NCBI GenBank assembly: GCA_037724045.1
Contig: JBBJOW010000006.1
Location: 1-64,000 of the forward strand
Reading direction: 5' to 3'
Origin: DATLGB01 sp037724045
GTDB lineage: Bacteria > Actinomycetota > Thermoleophilia > Solirubrobacterales > Solirubrobacteraceae
DNA: 64,000 bases
The notes below the pieces were generated by a model. That model saw nothing but the letters and a program-made list of their open reading frames with translations. It was not told the origin of the DNA and did not search any database. Shown here in pieces: positions 1 to 7,857 of the stretch (its first letter is position 1; each line of letters begins with the position of its first letter). The position numbers and the translations under genes were made by a program.

Positions 1-2
1 GC

Positions 3-830
3 CTGCGCGCCGAGATCGCCGGCGAGGACCTGCACACGGTCTGCCAGGAGGCCGCCTGCCCGAACATCGGAGACTGCTGGGAGCGCGGCACGGCGACCTT
101 CATGATCCTCGGCGACACCTGCACACGGCGCTGCGGCTTCTGCAACGTCAAGACGGGCAAGCCGACGTGGGACGATCCGCTGGAGCCGGCGCGCGTGGCC
201 CGTTCGGTCGCTCGCCTGGGCCTGCGCCACGCGGTGATCACGAGCGTCGACCGCGACGACCTGCCCGACCTCGGCGCGTCGGTCTGGTGCGGCGTCATCC
301 GCTCCATCCGCGCCCAGGCGCCCGACTGCAAGGTCGAGGTGCTCACGCCCGACTTCCGGGGGGAAGAGGTCCCCCTTGCCCGCGTGATCGCGGAACGGCC
401 CGACGTCTTCAACCACAACGTCGAGGTGGCGCCGCGGCTGTACCCGGTCGCTCGCCGCGGCTCGCGCTGGGAGCGCTCGCTGCGCGTGCTGCGCAACGCT
501 CGCGAGCTCGGCGAGGGCGAGGTCGCCACCAAGTCCGGCTTCATGGTCGGGCTCGGCGAGTCCTTCGAGGAGATGGTCGACGCGCTCGGGCAGCTGCGCG
601 AGCAGGACGTCTCCATCATCACCGTCGGCCAGTACCTGCGCCCGACCGAGCGCCACCTGCCCGTCGTGCGCTACTGGGCGCCCGACGAGTTCGAGGCGCT
701 GCGCGTCGCCGGCGAGGCAATGGGCTTCGCGCACGTCGCGTCCGGGCCGCTCGTGCGCTCGAGCTACCACGCGGACGAGCACGTGCCCCAGGAGCGCCCG
801 GGCATCGGGCCGCTCGCGGCGCTCGCTTAG
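3..830 (+). CDS. lipA: Lipoyl synthase, 5' end outside the window
   Basis: Radical-SAM enzyme that inserts two sulfurs into protein-bound octanoyl groups, giving the lipoyl cofactor of 2-oxoacid dehydrogenases and the glycine cleavage system. The frame is open from base 3, so the N-terminus is missing. Both iron-sulfur motifs are visible: the auxiliary-cluster pattern C-x4-C-x5-C (CQEAACPNIGDC, bases about 39-74) and the radical-SAM motif CTRRCGFC just after it. The C-terminal half (GLGESFEEM, TVGQYLRPT) is typical of LipA. The TAG stop shares its last base with the GTG start of the rhomboid gene, so the two are translationally coupled. lipB may lie upstream but is not visible. Confidence 0.97.
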   Translation: MRAEIAGEDLHTVCQEAACPNIGDCWERGTATFMILGDTCTRRCGFCNVKTGKPTWDDPLEPARVARSVARLGLRHAVITSVDRDDLPDLGASVWCGVIRSIRAQAPDCKVEVLTPDFRGEEVPLARVIAERPDVFNHNVEVAPRLYPVARRGSRWERSLRVLRNARELGEGEVATKSGFMVGLGESFEEMVDALGQLREQDVSIITVGQYLRPTERHLPVVRYWAPDEFEALRVAGEAMGFAHVASGPLVRSSYHADEHVPQERPGIGPLAALA

Positions 831-1537
831 TGCTTCCCCTAGGGGACCGCAACCCGACGTCCACGTTCCCGGCGGTCACCCTCGCGCTGCTCGGCCTCAA
901 CGTGGCCGCCTACTTCCTCTTCCAGCACGGGACGCTGTCGCTGGGCGACCCGGGCGGGCGCGAGTATCTCTGCAACCTGGTCGACTACGCGGCCGTCCCG
1001 CGCGAGCTGACCGAGCCCGGCTTCGAGCTGCGCGCGCGGCGCTGCCCCGGCGAGCCGCCCTCGCAGTGGCTGACGCCGTTCACGTCGATGTTCATGCACG
1101 GCGGGCTGCTGCACCTGGGCGGCAACATGCTCTTCCTGTGGATCTTCGGCAACAACATCGAGGACGCCATGGGCCACGTGAAGTTCCTGGCCTTCTACCT
1201 GCTCGGCGGGGTGGCGGCGCTGGGGCTGCAGGTGCTGGTCGACCCCTCCTCGGCCGTCCCGACGATCGGGGCCTCGGGTGCCGTCGCCGCCGTCCTGGGC
1301 GGCTACATCCTGCTGTACCCCCGGGCGCGCGTGTGGACCTTCGTCTTCATCGTGGTGCTGCCGATCCCGGCGTTGATCGTGCTCGGCTTCTGGTTTCTGC
1401 AGCAGCTGGCGTTCGGGTACTTCGGCCTGACCGAGGTGACCGCCGGGGCGGGCGAGAGCGGCGGGGTCGCGTACTTCGCGCACATCGGCGGATTCGCGTT
1501 CGGTCTGCTCACGGTGCGAGCATGGGTGCGCAGATGA
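830..1537 (+). CDS. Rhomboid-family intramembrane serine protease
   Basis: Predicted 235-residue membrane protease that cleaves transmembrane segments of other proteins. The GTG start at 830 overlaps the lipA stop by one base; longer readings of the frame are shadow sequence of lipA. Seen: a hydrophobic N-terminal helix (about residues 15-33), the rhomboid stretch HGGLLHLGGNMLFLWIFG (about 90-107), catalytic-serine motif GASGA (Ser about 149) and a late helix with AHIGGFAFG (His about 218). These match the Ser-His dyad of bacterial rhomboids. A long soluble loop with two cysteines lies between helices 1 and 2 (about 35-80). The substrate is unknown. Confidence 0.93.
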   Translation: MLPLGDRNPTSTFPAVTLALLGLNVAAYFLFQHGTLSLGDPGGREYLCNLVDYAAVPRELTEPGFELRARRCPGEPPSQWLTPFTSMFMHGGLLHLGGNMLFLWIFGNNIEDAMGHVKFLAFYLLGGVAALGLQVLVDPSSAVPTIGASGAVAAVLGGYILLYPRARVWTFVFIVVLPIPALIVLGFWFLQQLAFGYFGLTEVTAGAGESGGVAYFAHIGGFAFGLLTVRAWVRR

Positions 1538-1719
1538 CGGTCAGACAGGTCATTGCGGCGGTCGCCCTCATCCTGTGGCTGACGATCACGGGGCTGACGC
1601 TCTACGTCCTCTTCACCGAGGGCCCGGACTTCCTGGTCTTCGTCTCCCTGATCGTGGTGGCGACGCTCGGGGTGGGGATCTTCGGCGCGCTCAACGAACG
1701 GCGCGGCGGCCCGCGGTGA
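1534..1719 (+). CDS. Small two-helix membrane protein
   Basis: A 61-residue protein starting at the ATG that overlaps the rhomboid stop (ATGA at 1534-1537) and ending at a TGA that overlaps the next gene's GTG. An in-frame ATG at 1522 is possible, but the coupled ATG fits the pattern of this operon. Two hydrophobic segments (about residues 7-26 and 33-50) are separated by a short polar loop (EGPD), and the tail is basic (NERRGGPR). I recognise no family. Its position suggests a membrane function tied to the envelope genes on either side. Confidence 0.72.
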   Translation: MTVRQVIAAVALILWLTITGLTLYVLFTEGPDFLVFVSLIVVATLGVGIFGALNERRGGPR

Positions 1720-2627
1720 GGACGCTCGGGGTCGCGCTGGCGGCGCTCGCCCTCGCCGCGTGCGGCGAGCAGGCCCTCCCGGCTGCGCCCGCCCCGACCT
1801 CCGAGCCGGGGGCAGCACTCGACCTCGGCACCGCGCCGTCGCCGCTCGCCGTCCGCCTCGCCGACCCGCGCGACACCGTTCGCGTGCAGCTGCGCAAGCC
1901 GCCCGCCGCCGGGCTGCTCTTCGACGTCGACACCGGCCGGGTGCTGTGGCGGCTGCACCCGAATCGTCAGCGGCCGATCGCGTCGCTGACGAAGATGATG
2001 ACCGCGCTGGTCGTGGACGAGCGCATCGACGCGGGCAAGAAGGTGTCCATCTCGACGCGGGCGCTGAACACCACCGGCTCGGCCGTCGGGCTGTTCCGAC
2101 CGGGCCTGCGCATCGGCGTCTCCACCATGCTCCACGGCCTGTTGCTGCCGTCGGGCAACGACGCCGCCCGGGCGCTCGCGGAGGGCGCGGCGGGCGGCTC
2201 GATCAACCGCTTCGTGCGCTACATGAACGACACGGCAGCGCGGCTCGGCCTGCGCTGCTCGCGCTTCGCCACGCCGTCGGGGCTCAAGGACGCCGGCAAC
2301 CACTCCTGCGCCGCGGACCTCGCCGCGATGGCGCGCGCGGTGCTGCGCAGCCCGCGCCTGGCGTCGATCGTCGCGCGGCCCCAGGCGATCATGCGCTTTC
2401 CCACCAAGGGCGGGCGCATCTACTACACGAACCACAACCCGCTGCTGCAGAACCGCTACCGCGGCACCACGGGCGTCAAGACGGGCTACACGGAAGCGGC
2501 GGGCTCGTGCTTCGTGGCGACCGCACGCCGGGGTGCGGTCGAGCTCGGCGTCGTCCTGCTCGATTCACCCGACATCGACGCGCAGGCGCGCGAGCTGCTC
2601 GACCGCGGCTTCCGCTCCGTGTCGTGA
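1716..2627 (+). CDS. D-alanyl-D-alanine carboxypeptidase (peptidase S11) lipoprotein
   Basis: Penicillin-binding-type enzyme that trims the terminal D-Ala from peptidoglycan stem peptides outside the cell. The GTG at 1716 overlaps the previous stop (GTGA) and opens a lipoprotein signal with lipobox LAAC (Cys about 16). All three catalytic motifs are present: SLTK (Ser about 90, Lys about 93), SGN (about 146-148) and KTG (about 256-258). At 303 residues it is a minimal S11 domain, without the long C-terminal region of some family members. It lies in a coupled run with the rhomboid, the small membrane protein and a second lipoprotein. Confidence 0.94.
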   Translation: MRTLGVALAALALAACGEQALPAAPAPTSEPGAALDLGTAPSPLAVRLADPRDTVRVQLRKPPAAGLLFDVDTGRVLWRLHPNRQRPIASLTKMMTALVVDERIDAGKKVSISTRALNTTGSAVGLFRPGLRIGVSTMLHGLLLPSGNDAARALAEGAAGGSINRFVRYMNDTAARLGLRCSRFATPSGLKDAGNHSCAADLAAMARAVLRSPRLASIVARPQAIMRFPTKGGRIYYTNHNPLLQNRYRGTTGVKTGYTEAAGSCFVATARRGAVELGVVLLDSPDIDAQARELLDRGFRSVS

Positions 2628-3514
2628 GACGACTCCTGGCAGCCGCGCTCGCGCTCGCGCTCGCGGGGTGCGGCGGTGATGACCCGAAAGCGATCGCCAC
2701 CCCCACGCCGACGGCCGCCCCGGTCGAACTGCCCGGCGGCGGCAGGCTCATCTTCGCCGACCCCGAGCGGCGCGTGGTGGCCTACTACGGCCATCCGGAC
2801 GACGAGGCGCTGGGCACGCTGGGCGTCGGCACCCCCGCGCAGGCCGCCGCGCGGCTGGAGAAGGTCGCCGCGGAGTACGCGACGCCGCGCCGGCCGGTCC
2901 TCCCCGCGCTCGAGCTGCTCGCCACCATCGCGGAGGCCGACCCCGGCGACGAGGGCCTCTACCGGCGCCGCGCGACGGACGCCGTCATCGGCCGCTACCT
3001 GAAGGCCGCACGCGCGATCGACGCGATCCTCATCCTCGACATCCAGCCGGGCCGCGCCGACTTCATGGCCGAGGCGCAGGCGCTGGAGCGCTGGCTGCGC
3101 GAGCCCGACGTCTCTCTCGCGCTGGACCCGGAGTGGAAGGTCGGCCCCGACGAGCTGCCCGGCCAGGTCATCGGGTCCGTCGACGCCAGCGAGGTGGTGG
3201 AGGTGGGCGCCTGGCTCGACGCGCTCACCGAGCGTGAAGGCCTCCCGCAGAAGCTGCTGGTGGTCCATCAGTTCACCGAGGACATGATCGAGCGGCGCCG
3301 GCTGCTGCGCCCGTTCGCCAACGTCGCCGTCGTGCTCAACGTCGATGGCTTCGGCGGCCAGGAGATCAAGGTGGCCAAGTACGATGACTTCGCGAAGCTG
3401 GCGGACTTCGCGTTCAACGGCTTCAAGCTGTTCTACGAGGAGGACACGGGCCTGATGTCGCCGCGCGACGTACTGCGCTTGCGCCCGGCTCCTGATCTTG
3501 TCGTCTACGAGTAG
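2624..3514 (+). CDS. Lipoprotein of unknown function
   Basis: A 296-residue protein with a GTG start overlapping the upstream stop (GTGA at 2624-2627). It has a clear lipoprotein signal (basic start, hydrophobic core, lipobox LAGC) followed by a Pro/Thr-rich linker (ATPTPTAAP). The mature part begins VVAYYGHPDD and contains alternating strand- and helix-like segments (ILILDIQPG, LLVVHQF, VAVVLNVDGFGG), which suggests a TIM-barrel-like fold, perhaps of glycosidase type. No catalytic motif can be named with confidence. Coupling to the carboxypeptidase suggests an envelope role. Confidence 0.82.
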   Translation: MRRLLAAALALALAGCGGDDPKAIATPTPTAAPVELPGGGRLIFADPERRVVAYYGHPDDEALGTLGVGTPAQAAARLEKVAAEYATPRRPVLPALELLATIAEADPGDEGLYRRRATDAVIGRYLKAARAIDAILILDIQPGRADFMAEAQALERWLREPDVSLALDPEWKVGPDELPGQVIGSVDASEVVEVGAWLDALTEREGLPQKLLVVHQFTEDMIERRRLLRPFANVAVVLNVDGFGGQEIKVAKYDDFAKLADFAFNGFKLFYEEDTGLMSPRDVLRLRPAPDLVVYE

Positions 3515-3551
3515 GCAGTGGCACTCCCTACTTCAGGTACCGTCCGGCGGC

Positions 3552-4772
3552 ATGGACCTGAACGACACTCCGGAGCTGGCCGAGCACCGCGCCAAGGTCC
3601 GGGCCTGGCTCGAAGCGCACAAGCACGAGGCCCCCGTCAACGAGGGGGCCTCGCAGGTGGAGGCCGAGGACGACATCGCCGCGCGGCGCGCCTGGCAGGC
3701 GCGGCTCACCGAGGGCGGGCTCAACGGGACCACCTGGCCGGCCGAGTTCGGCGGGCAGGGCCTCGGGCCGCTGCACCAGGTCGTCACCAACCAGGAGATC
3801 GGCGCCGCCGGCGTTCCCGGCATCCTCGACGTGATCGGCGTCGGCATGCTCGGCCCGACCCTCATCGCCCACGGCGCCGAGGAGCAGAAGGAGCGGTACC
3901 TGCTGCCGATGCTACGCGGCGACGAGGTGTGGTGCCAGCTCTTCTCCGAGCCGGCCGCCGGCTCGGACCTCGCAGCGGTGCAGACGCGTGCACGGCGCAC
4001 GGAGACCGGTTGGGTGCTCAACGGCCAGAAGGTGTGGACCACCAACGCGCAGTTCTCCCAGTACGGGCTCCTGCTCGCGCGCACCGATCCCGACCTGCCC
4101 AAGCACAAGGGCCTGACCATGTTCATCGTGCCGATGGACGCGCCGGGCGTGACCGTCCGGCCGCTGCGCCAGATCTCCGGCGACGCGCACTTCAACGAGG
4201 TCTTCCTCGACGACGTGGCGATCGACGAGGACGCGACGGTCGGCCCGATCGACGGCGGCTGGGGCGTCGGCATGACGACCCTGATGTTCGAGCGGGTGAC
4301 GATCGGGCTCGGGGGCGAGGGCTTCGGCTGGCGCGCGGACCGCTTCGCCGGGTCGCTGCTGGCCGAGCCCGGCGCGGCCGAGGACCCGGAGGTCCGGCAC
4401 CGCTTCGGCGAGCTGGCGGCGGACTTCATCGCCCTGCGCTTCACGGGCTACCGGATGCTGACGACGCTGCAGCAGGGGCGCATCCCCGGGCCGGAGGGCG
4501 GCCTGGCGAAGGTGACGACCATCAAGGCCGCGATCGAGGCCGGCGAGCTGCTGGCGGACACGCTGGGGCCGGAGGCGCTGTCGATGGAACCCGGCGGGTG
4601 GGGCAAGCTGATCGCCGACCTGCCGGGCCTGAAGTCGGCCGGGGGGACCGAGGAGATCCTGCGCAACATGGTGGGCGAGCGGGTGCTCGGGCTGCCGCCG
4701 GAGCCGCGCCTGGACAAGGGCGTCGCGTTCAAGGAGCTCCGCGCCCGCGAGAAGGAGGCCGTTGGGACATGA
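3552..4772 (+). CDS. Acyl-CoA dehydrogenase, first subunit of a pair
   Basis: FAD-dependent alpha,beta-dehydrogenation of an acyl-CoA thioester. The ATG at 3552 gives 406 residues. Visible landmarks are the flavin-binding segment LFSEPAAGSDLAAVQTRA, the beta-domain stretch GQKVWTTNAQF, and a C-terminal helix with EILRNMVGERVLGLP. The stop overlaps the start of the next dehydrogenase (ATGA at 4769-4772). Adjacent, coupled acyl-CoA dehydrogenases in actinobacteria often form alpha2beta2 heterotetramers acting on bulky substrates such as sterol side chains; that is known for the arrangement and inferred here. The substrate cannot be read from sequence. Confidence 0.92.
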   Translation: MDLNDTPELAEHRAKVRAWLEAHKHEAPVNEGASQVEAEDDIAARRAWQARLTEGGLNGTTWPAEFGGQGLGPLHQVVTNQEIGAAGVPGILDVIGVGMLGPTLIAHGAEEQKERYLLPMLRGDEVWCQLFSEPAAGSDLAAVQTRARRTETGWVLNGQKVWTTNAQFSQYGLLLARTDPDLPKHKGLTMFIVPMDAPGVTVRPLRQISGDAHFNEVFLDDVAIDEDATVGPIDGGWGVGMTTLMFERVTIGLGGEGFGWRADRFAGSLLAEPGAAEDPEVRHRFGELAADFIALRFTGYRMLTTLQQGRIPGPEGGLAKVTTIKAAIEAGELLADTLGPEALSMEPGGWGKLIADLPGLKSAGGTEEILRNMVGERVLGLPPEPRLDKGVAFKELRAREKEAVGT

Positions 4773-5914
4773 ACTTCTCCCTGACCGAGGAGCAGGAGTT
4801 CCTCCAGGAGGCGGCGCGCGGTGCGCTGGGGCGCGTCAAGACCGTCGAGGCGGCACGCGACGCGCTGGAAGGCGCGGCGCTGCCCGACCTGTGGCCCGCC
4901 GCGTGCGAGGCGGGCTGGCCGGGGATGCTGATCTCGGAGGCCAACGAGGGCGCGGGCCTGGAGCCCATCGACGCGATGCTCGTCTTCGTCGAGCTCGGGA
5001 AGGTGCTTGCGTCGGTCCCGTTGCTGGGGCATCTGCCGGCGTCCTATCTGCTCGACCGCGGGAGCGAGATGACATCCCCACCCGCCCTGCTCGGCGAGCT
5101 CGCGGCGGGTGCGCGGCGCGCGGCCTTCGTGGGCGCGTGCCCTCCCTCCGGCATCGAGGACCGCTGGACGGTCGCGTCCCTGCGGGGGCCGATCGCGGCC
5201 GACGCGCCCACCGTCTCCGGAGGCGGTGCGGTGAGCGGCGCCGCCTTCTGGGTGCCGGACGCGCCGGGCGCTGCTTCGCTGGTCGTCGTTGCCATGGACG
5301 GCGAGGGTGCCCCGCGGGCGGTGCTCGTGGACGTGGCCGGCGGCGGGGTGTCCGTCGAGCCGGTCACGCGCTACGACGCCACTCGGACCCTCGGACACGT
5401 GCGACTGGACTCCGCGCCGGGGACGATGCTCGACGTCGAGCCCGAGGTGATCGCCCACGCGTGGCATCTGGAGTCGGCGCTGCTGGCGGCCGAGTCGCTC
5501 GGAGCCGTCGAGTACGCGCTCGAGGTCTCCGTCGCCTACGCCAAGGAGCGCTTCACCTTCGGGCGCGCCATCGGCTCCTACCAGGCCATGAAGCACCAGC
5601 TGGTGGAGATCCTGCGCCTGCTCGACAACGGCCGCTCGCTGATGATGTACGCGGCCTGGGCGGGCTCGGACAAGCCCGACGAGTTCGCGCTCGCGGCGTC
5701 GGCGTTCCGTGCAAAGGCGGGCAAGGCCCTGGAGGAGTCCGCGCGCATCCAGATCTCCGTGCACGGAGGGATCGGCGCGACCTTCGAGCACGACGCGCCG
5801 CTGTACTTCCGCAAGGCGCAGCTGTCACGGCGCCTGCTCGGCGGGACCGCGGGGGCGTCGGACCGGGTCGCCGACGAGCTCTTCAAGCAGGCGACGCTCG
5901 AGGGGGCGCTCTAG
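4769..5914 (+). CDS. Acyl-CoA dehydrogenase, second subunit of a pair
   Basis: A 381-residue protein whose ATG overlaps the first dehydrogenase's TGA. The N-terminal helical domain opens with SLTEEQEFLQ. The middle region is diverged, with no SEPxxGSD-like flavin loop, while the C-terminal domain is well conserved (RFTFGRAIGSYQAMKHQLVE and GGIGATFEHDAPLYFRKA). Partners that keep the C-terminal FAD contacts but lose the middle-domain motif are typical of heteromeric acyl-CoA dehydrogenases, so this is probably the partner chain of the upstream subunit. Three bases after its stop the sequence changes to a deacetylase gene remnant. Confidence 0.9.
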   Translation: MNFSLTEEQEFLQEAARGALGRVKTVEAARDALEGAALPDLWPAACEAGWPGMLISEANEGAGLEPIDAMLVFVELGKVLASVPLLGHLPASYLLDRGSEMTSPPALLGELAAGARRAAFVGACPPSGIEDRWTVASLRGPIAADAPTVSGGGAVSGAAFWVPDAPGAASLVVVAMDGEGAPRAVLVDVAGGGVSVEPVTRYDATRTLGHVRLDSAPGTMLDVEPEVIAHAWHLESALLAAESLGAVEYALEVSVAYAKERFTFGRAIGSYQAMKHQLVEILRLLDNGRSLMMYAAWAGSDKPDEFALAASAFRAKAGKALEESARIQISVHGGIGATFEHDAPLYFRKAQLSRRLLGGTAGASDRVADELFKQATLEGAL

Positions 5915-5916
5915 GC

Positions 5917-6242
5917 GCGCGCCGGTTTGCGCGCGTGGACCTGCCGACCGGCACCGCCGACGCCGGCTATCTCACCGCCCTGGAGGAGGCGCTCGCCGCG
6001 GCGCTCGCCGCGGGGCCCTTCGACATCGCGTTCTACCTCGCCGGTGCCGACCCGTGGGAGGGCGACCGCCTCGGCCGCCTGTGCCTCACCAAGCCCGGGC
6101 TGCGCCGCCGCGACGCGCTCGTGCTCGACACCCTCCGCGGCGCCGGCCTGCCCGTCTGCGTCGTCCTCGCCGGCGGCTACGCCCCCGACCTGACCGACAC
6201 GGTCGACATCAACAGCGCGACCGCGACCGAGGTCGCCGCTCG
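5917..6242 (+). pseudogene. Histone-deacetylase-like gene, C-terminal remnant
   Basis: About 105 codons match the C-terminal third of bacterial histone-deacetylase/AcuC-like proteins: the stretches GADPWEGDRLGRLCLTK, GLRRRDALVLDTL and VVLAGGYA are characteristic. The catalytic N-terminal two thirds (the His-His and Asp metal-binding motifs) are absent, since the preceding sequence is the acyl-CoA dehydrogenase stop. No start codon or promoter is visible. The frame has no stop of its own and runs through the attachment-site repeat into island 1, joining in frame with the winged-helix gene at 6364. I read it as a deletion remnant that predates or accompanied the island. Confidence 0.72.
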
Positions 6243-6286
6243 GGTAGTGGAGCCAGCCGGGATCGAACCGGCGACCTCTGCCTTGC
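6243..6286. repeat. Island 1 attachment repeat, left copy
   Basis: 44 bases identical to 11176-11219. The right copy overlaps the 3' half of the intact tRNA-Ala(UGC) gene, so this left copy is a tRNA 3' fragment read on the minus strand. It begins ggtagtggagcc and ends cctctgccttgc. After one extra c the similarity continues for aaaggcag and then stops, so the repeat marks a tRNA-targeted recombination site. Confidence 0.88.
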
Positions 6287-6363
6287 CAAAGGCAGATAGG
6301 GGGCTAGCGGGGGCCAACCGACAGCCCCAGGATTCCGCGCAGACCGTCAAGGACGAGGGCACC

Positions 6364-6615
6364 ATGCAGAGCGACACCGCGCAGGACGTGTCGGAGTCCG
6401 CGATCCTCGGGGCGCTGCGCGTGACCGAGGGCGACGGCGTCATGGCGACCGCCGACCTCGCGCGGGCCTGCGGCGAGAAGTCGCCCACCGACCCCAGCGG
6501 CACGTTCCGCCGGGCGCTCCCGCGCCTCGTGGAAGCCGAGAAGGTCGAGAAGGTCAAGCGCGGCCACTACCGCATCACGGCGGCCGGCCGGGATGCGGCC
6601 GGACTGCCCCTGTGA
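6364..6615 (+). CDS. Small winged-helix DNA-binding-like protein
   Basis: An 83-residue protein, ATG at 6364 preceded by an AAGGACGAGGG purine-rich stretch that can serve as ribosome site. The body (SAILGALRVTEGDGV, TADLARACGE, RALPRLVEAEKVEKVKRGHYRIT) has the pattern of a winged helix: recognition helix followed by a two-strand wing. It sits just inside the left end of island 1, next to the nonamer array, which suits a regulator or an initiator-like DNA-binding protein; both roles are inference. The frame is open upstream through the att site into the deacetylase remnant. Confidence 0.65.
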   Translation: MQSDTAQDVSESAILGALRVTEGDGVMATADLARACGEKSPTDPSGTFRRALPRLVEAEKVEKVKRGHYRITAAGRDAAGLPL

Positions 6616-6932
6616 TGCCCGCAGCGCGTGGTACGCAAGGGTCGCAGAGCTTCCGGCCAGAAGTTCCGGCCACCTATATAGGTTGGCCGGATTGGCCGGA
6701 AGGATTCCAGCGGCCGTTCTCCGTCCAGCTTCCGGCCAACTACTCGACTCCCGGCCAGGGGCAGCGCAAGGGGCGCGCTGCCCCATGGCGCTGGGGTTTC
6801 TCGCCTGTAGTCCCGGTTGCTCCCTCAACGCTTCCGGCCAGCTTCCGGCCAGCTTCCGGCCAGCTTCCGGCCAAGTTCCGGCCAGATCGAGAGTCCCGGC
6901 GGCTTGGCCGGAAGCGGGCTGGATAGCTCGTC
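6616..6932. repeat. Iteron-like array of nonamer TTCCGGCCA (no gene)
   Basis: A 317-base stretch with no convincing gene. It holds ten exact copies of TTCCGGCCA or its complement: direct at 6651, 6664, 6730, 6832, 6843, 6854, 6865 and 6876, inverted at 6693 and 6905 (start positions). The five copies at 6832-6884 are in tandem with an 11-base period, about one helical turn. The AT-containing stretch cacctatatagg (6671-6682) lies between early copies. Such spacing is typical of iterons bound by replication initiators, or of multi-site operators. Open frames across it read as a Pro/Ser/Gln repeat and look like by-products of the array. Confidence 0.8.
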
Positions 6933-7220
6933 ATGAAGCCCTACCTGACACTCACCCGCGAGCAGCGCACCCGCGCCCTCGACGCCGAGTACGAGTTGCT
7001 CGCGGCGGCGCAGCAGGCGTGGCGCGATGGCTGGCATCCGCATGAACTTCCCGGCCGCGTCTGCGCGGAAGCGCACCGGCTCGGCGTTGTCGTATGGCCG
7101 ACCTTCGTTGGCCGCATCGCCCGCACCGCGAGGGCGACGACGTACCACCAGCGCGACTGGAATACTTACATCGAAAGGAACAGCACCATGACCAACCCGA
7201 ACCCGGATAGCTCCACATGA
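6933..7220 (+). CDS. Small protein of unknown function, island 1
   Basis: 95 residues, ATG at 6933. The first 70 residues look like a compact helical domain (LTLTREQRTRALDAEYELLAA, then QQAWRDGWHPHEL and LGVVVWPTFVGRIA); I recognise no family. A second ATG at 7188 with a good AAAGGAA site would give only a 10-residue tail, so the longer start is preferred. The start is preceded by GGATAGCT exactly 12 bases upstream, the same arrangement as at 7217. Its stop overlaps the following ATG (ATGA at 7217-7220). Confidence 0.55.
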   Translation: MKPYLTLTREQRTRALDAEYELLAAAQQAWRDGWHPHELPGRVCAEAHRLGVVVWPTFVGRIARTARATTYHQRDWNTYIERNSTMTNPNPDSST

Positions 7221-7493
7221 GCCGCTCGAACTCGCCCGGTCGCTCTCCGGAGCGCGAGGAATACATCGCGCGCCTTGAGCAGCGTCCGTGAACTCGACCG
7301 TGATGTGAGGCTGAAAAGCGCCCGCGCCAACACGGCGGAAGCTGAGCGTGACGAACTCGCCACGCAGATTGAGCCGACGGTCTACATCGCCCGGAGTCCG
7401 GTCGCGTGCTGTACGAGGGCGGCCACGAACTCTCTGCCGTTGCGCGGGCTCGCGCGGGCAGCTGTGTCACAGGGGCGAATCGGGTTGGGATGA
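7217..7493 (+). pseudogene. Possible frameshifted small coiled-coil gene
   Basis: The ATG at 7217 opens a 24-codon frame (to 7291) rich in charged residues (PEREEYIARLEQ). In another frame the pattern continues as VRELDRDVRLKSARANTA, then ERDELATQIEP. Together they read as one heptad-like coiled-coil protein broken by a single-base shift near 7280. After about 7395 the second frame loses plausibility. It may instead be two unrelated short frames. The 5' end is coupled to the upstream gene by ATGA. Confidence 0.3.
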
Positions 7494-7639
7494 TGTCTTT
7501 GCGCCTATGGCTCTTCGCTCTGTTGCTCTGGGCTGGCGCCTTCGTAGTAGTCCGAGTGCTCATCGACGCCAGCGTGCTGATAGCCATTGTCGTCGCTAGC
7601 CTTGTCGTTGGCTTGGCAGAGGGCTGGCATGATCGCTAA
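7490..7639 (+). CDS. Tiny two-helix membrane protein, island 1
   Basis: 49 residues from tandem ATG codons at 7490 and 7493. Two hydrophobic segments (about residues 4-21 and 25-41) are separated by one Asp and followed by EGWHDR. An aggggcg stretch lies about 14 bases upstream, so the ribosome site is weak. No family can be assigned. It is the last gene before the IS3-family insertion, and a small holin- or toxin-like membrane role is possible but unsupported. Confidence 0.45.
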   Translation: MMSLRLWLFALLLWAGAFVVVRVLIDASVLIAIVVASLVVGLAEGWHDR

Positions 7640-7767
7640 CCCGAATCTTGCATCAGAGTTGATGTGAGCGACGCTGTCAGCGATTTGTGTGGGTGGCCGG
7701 ACCCCGTTCTTCGGTCCACTTGCTGTGAGAGCTGGGTGGATGTAGTGCCGGAAGCATAGGAGTGGCC

Positions 7768-7830
7768 GCGGACGCAAGCTCGCTGCGAGGCGAGCCCGAA
7801 GGGCGAGTCGAGCGGCGTGCTTGCGTCCGC
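7768..7830. other. Long hairpin in the IS3 element's left untranslated end
   Basis: GCGGACGCAAGC (7768-7779) is a perfect 12-base inverted match to GCTTGCGTCCGC (7819-7830), with a 39-base loop. It lies between the transposase stop and the left terminal repeat. It may act as a terminator or block read-through; no T-run follows. Confidence 0.5.
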
Positions 7831-7857
7831 GCGCGCGTCATGTCCCGGGGGTCCCGG

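Noticed and set aside
3627..3652. 9-bp hairpin gaggccccc/gggggcctc inside the first acyl-CoA dehydrogenase
   Set aside because: It lies within conserved coding sequence with no leader or start context; such stems occur by chance in GC-rich genes.
6593..7045. Open frames across the nonamer array
   Set aside because: They give Pro/Ser/Gln repeat peptides that merely reflect the array and have no family-like features.
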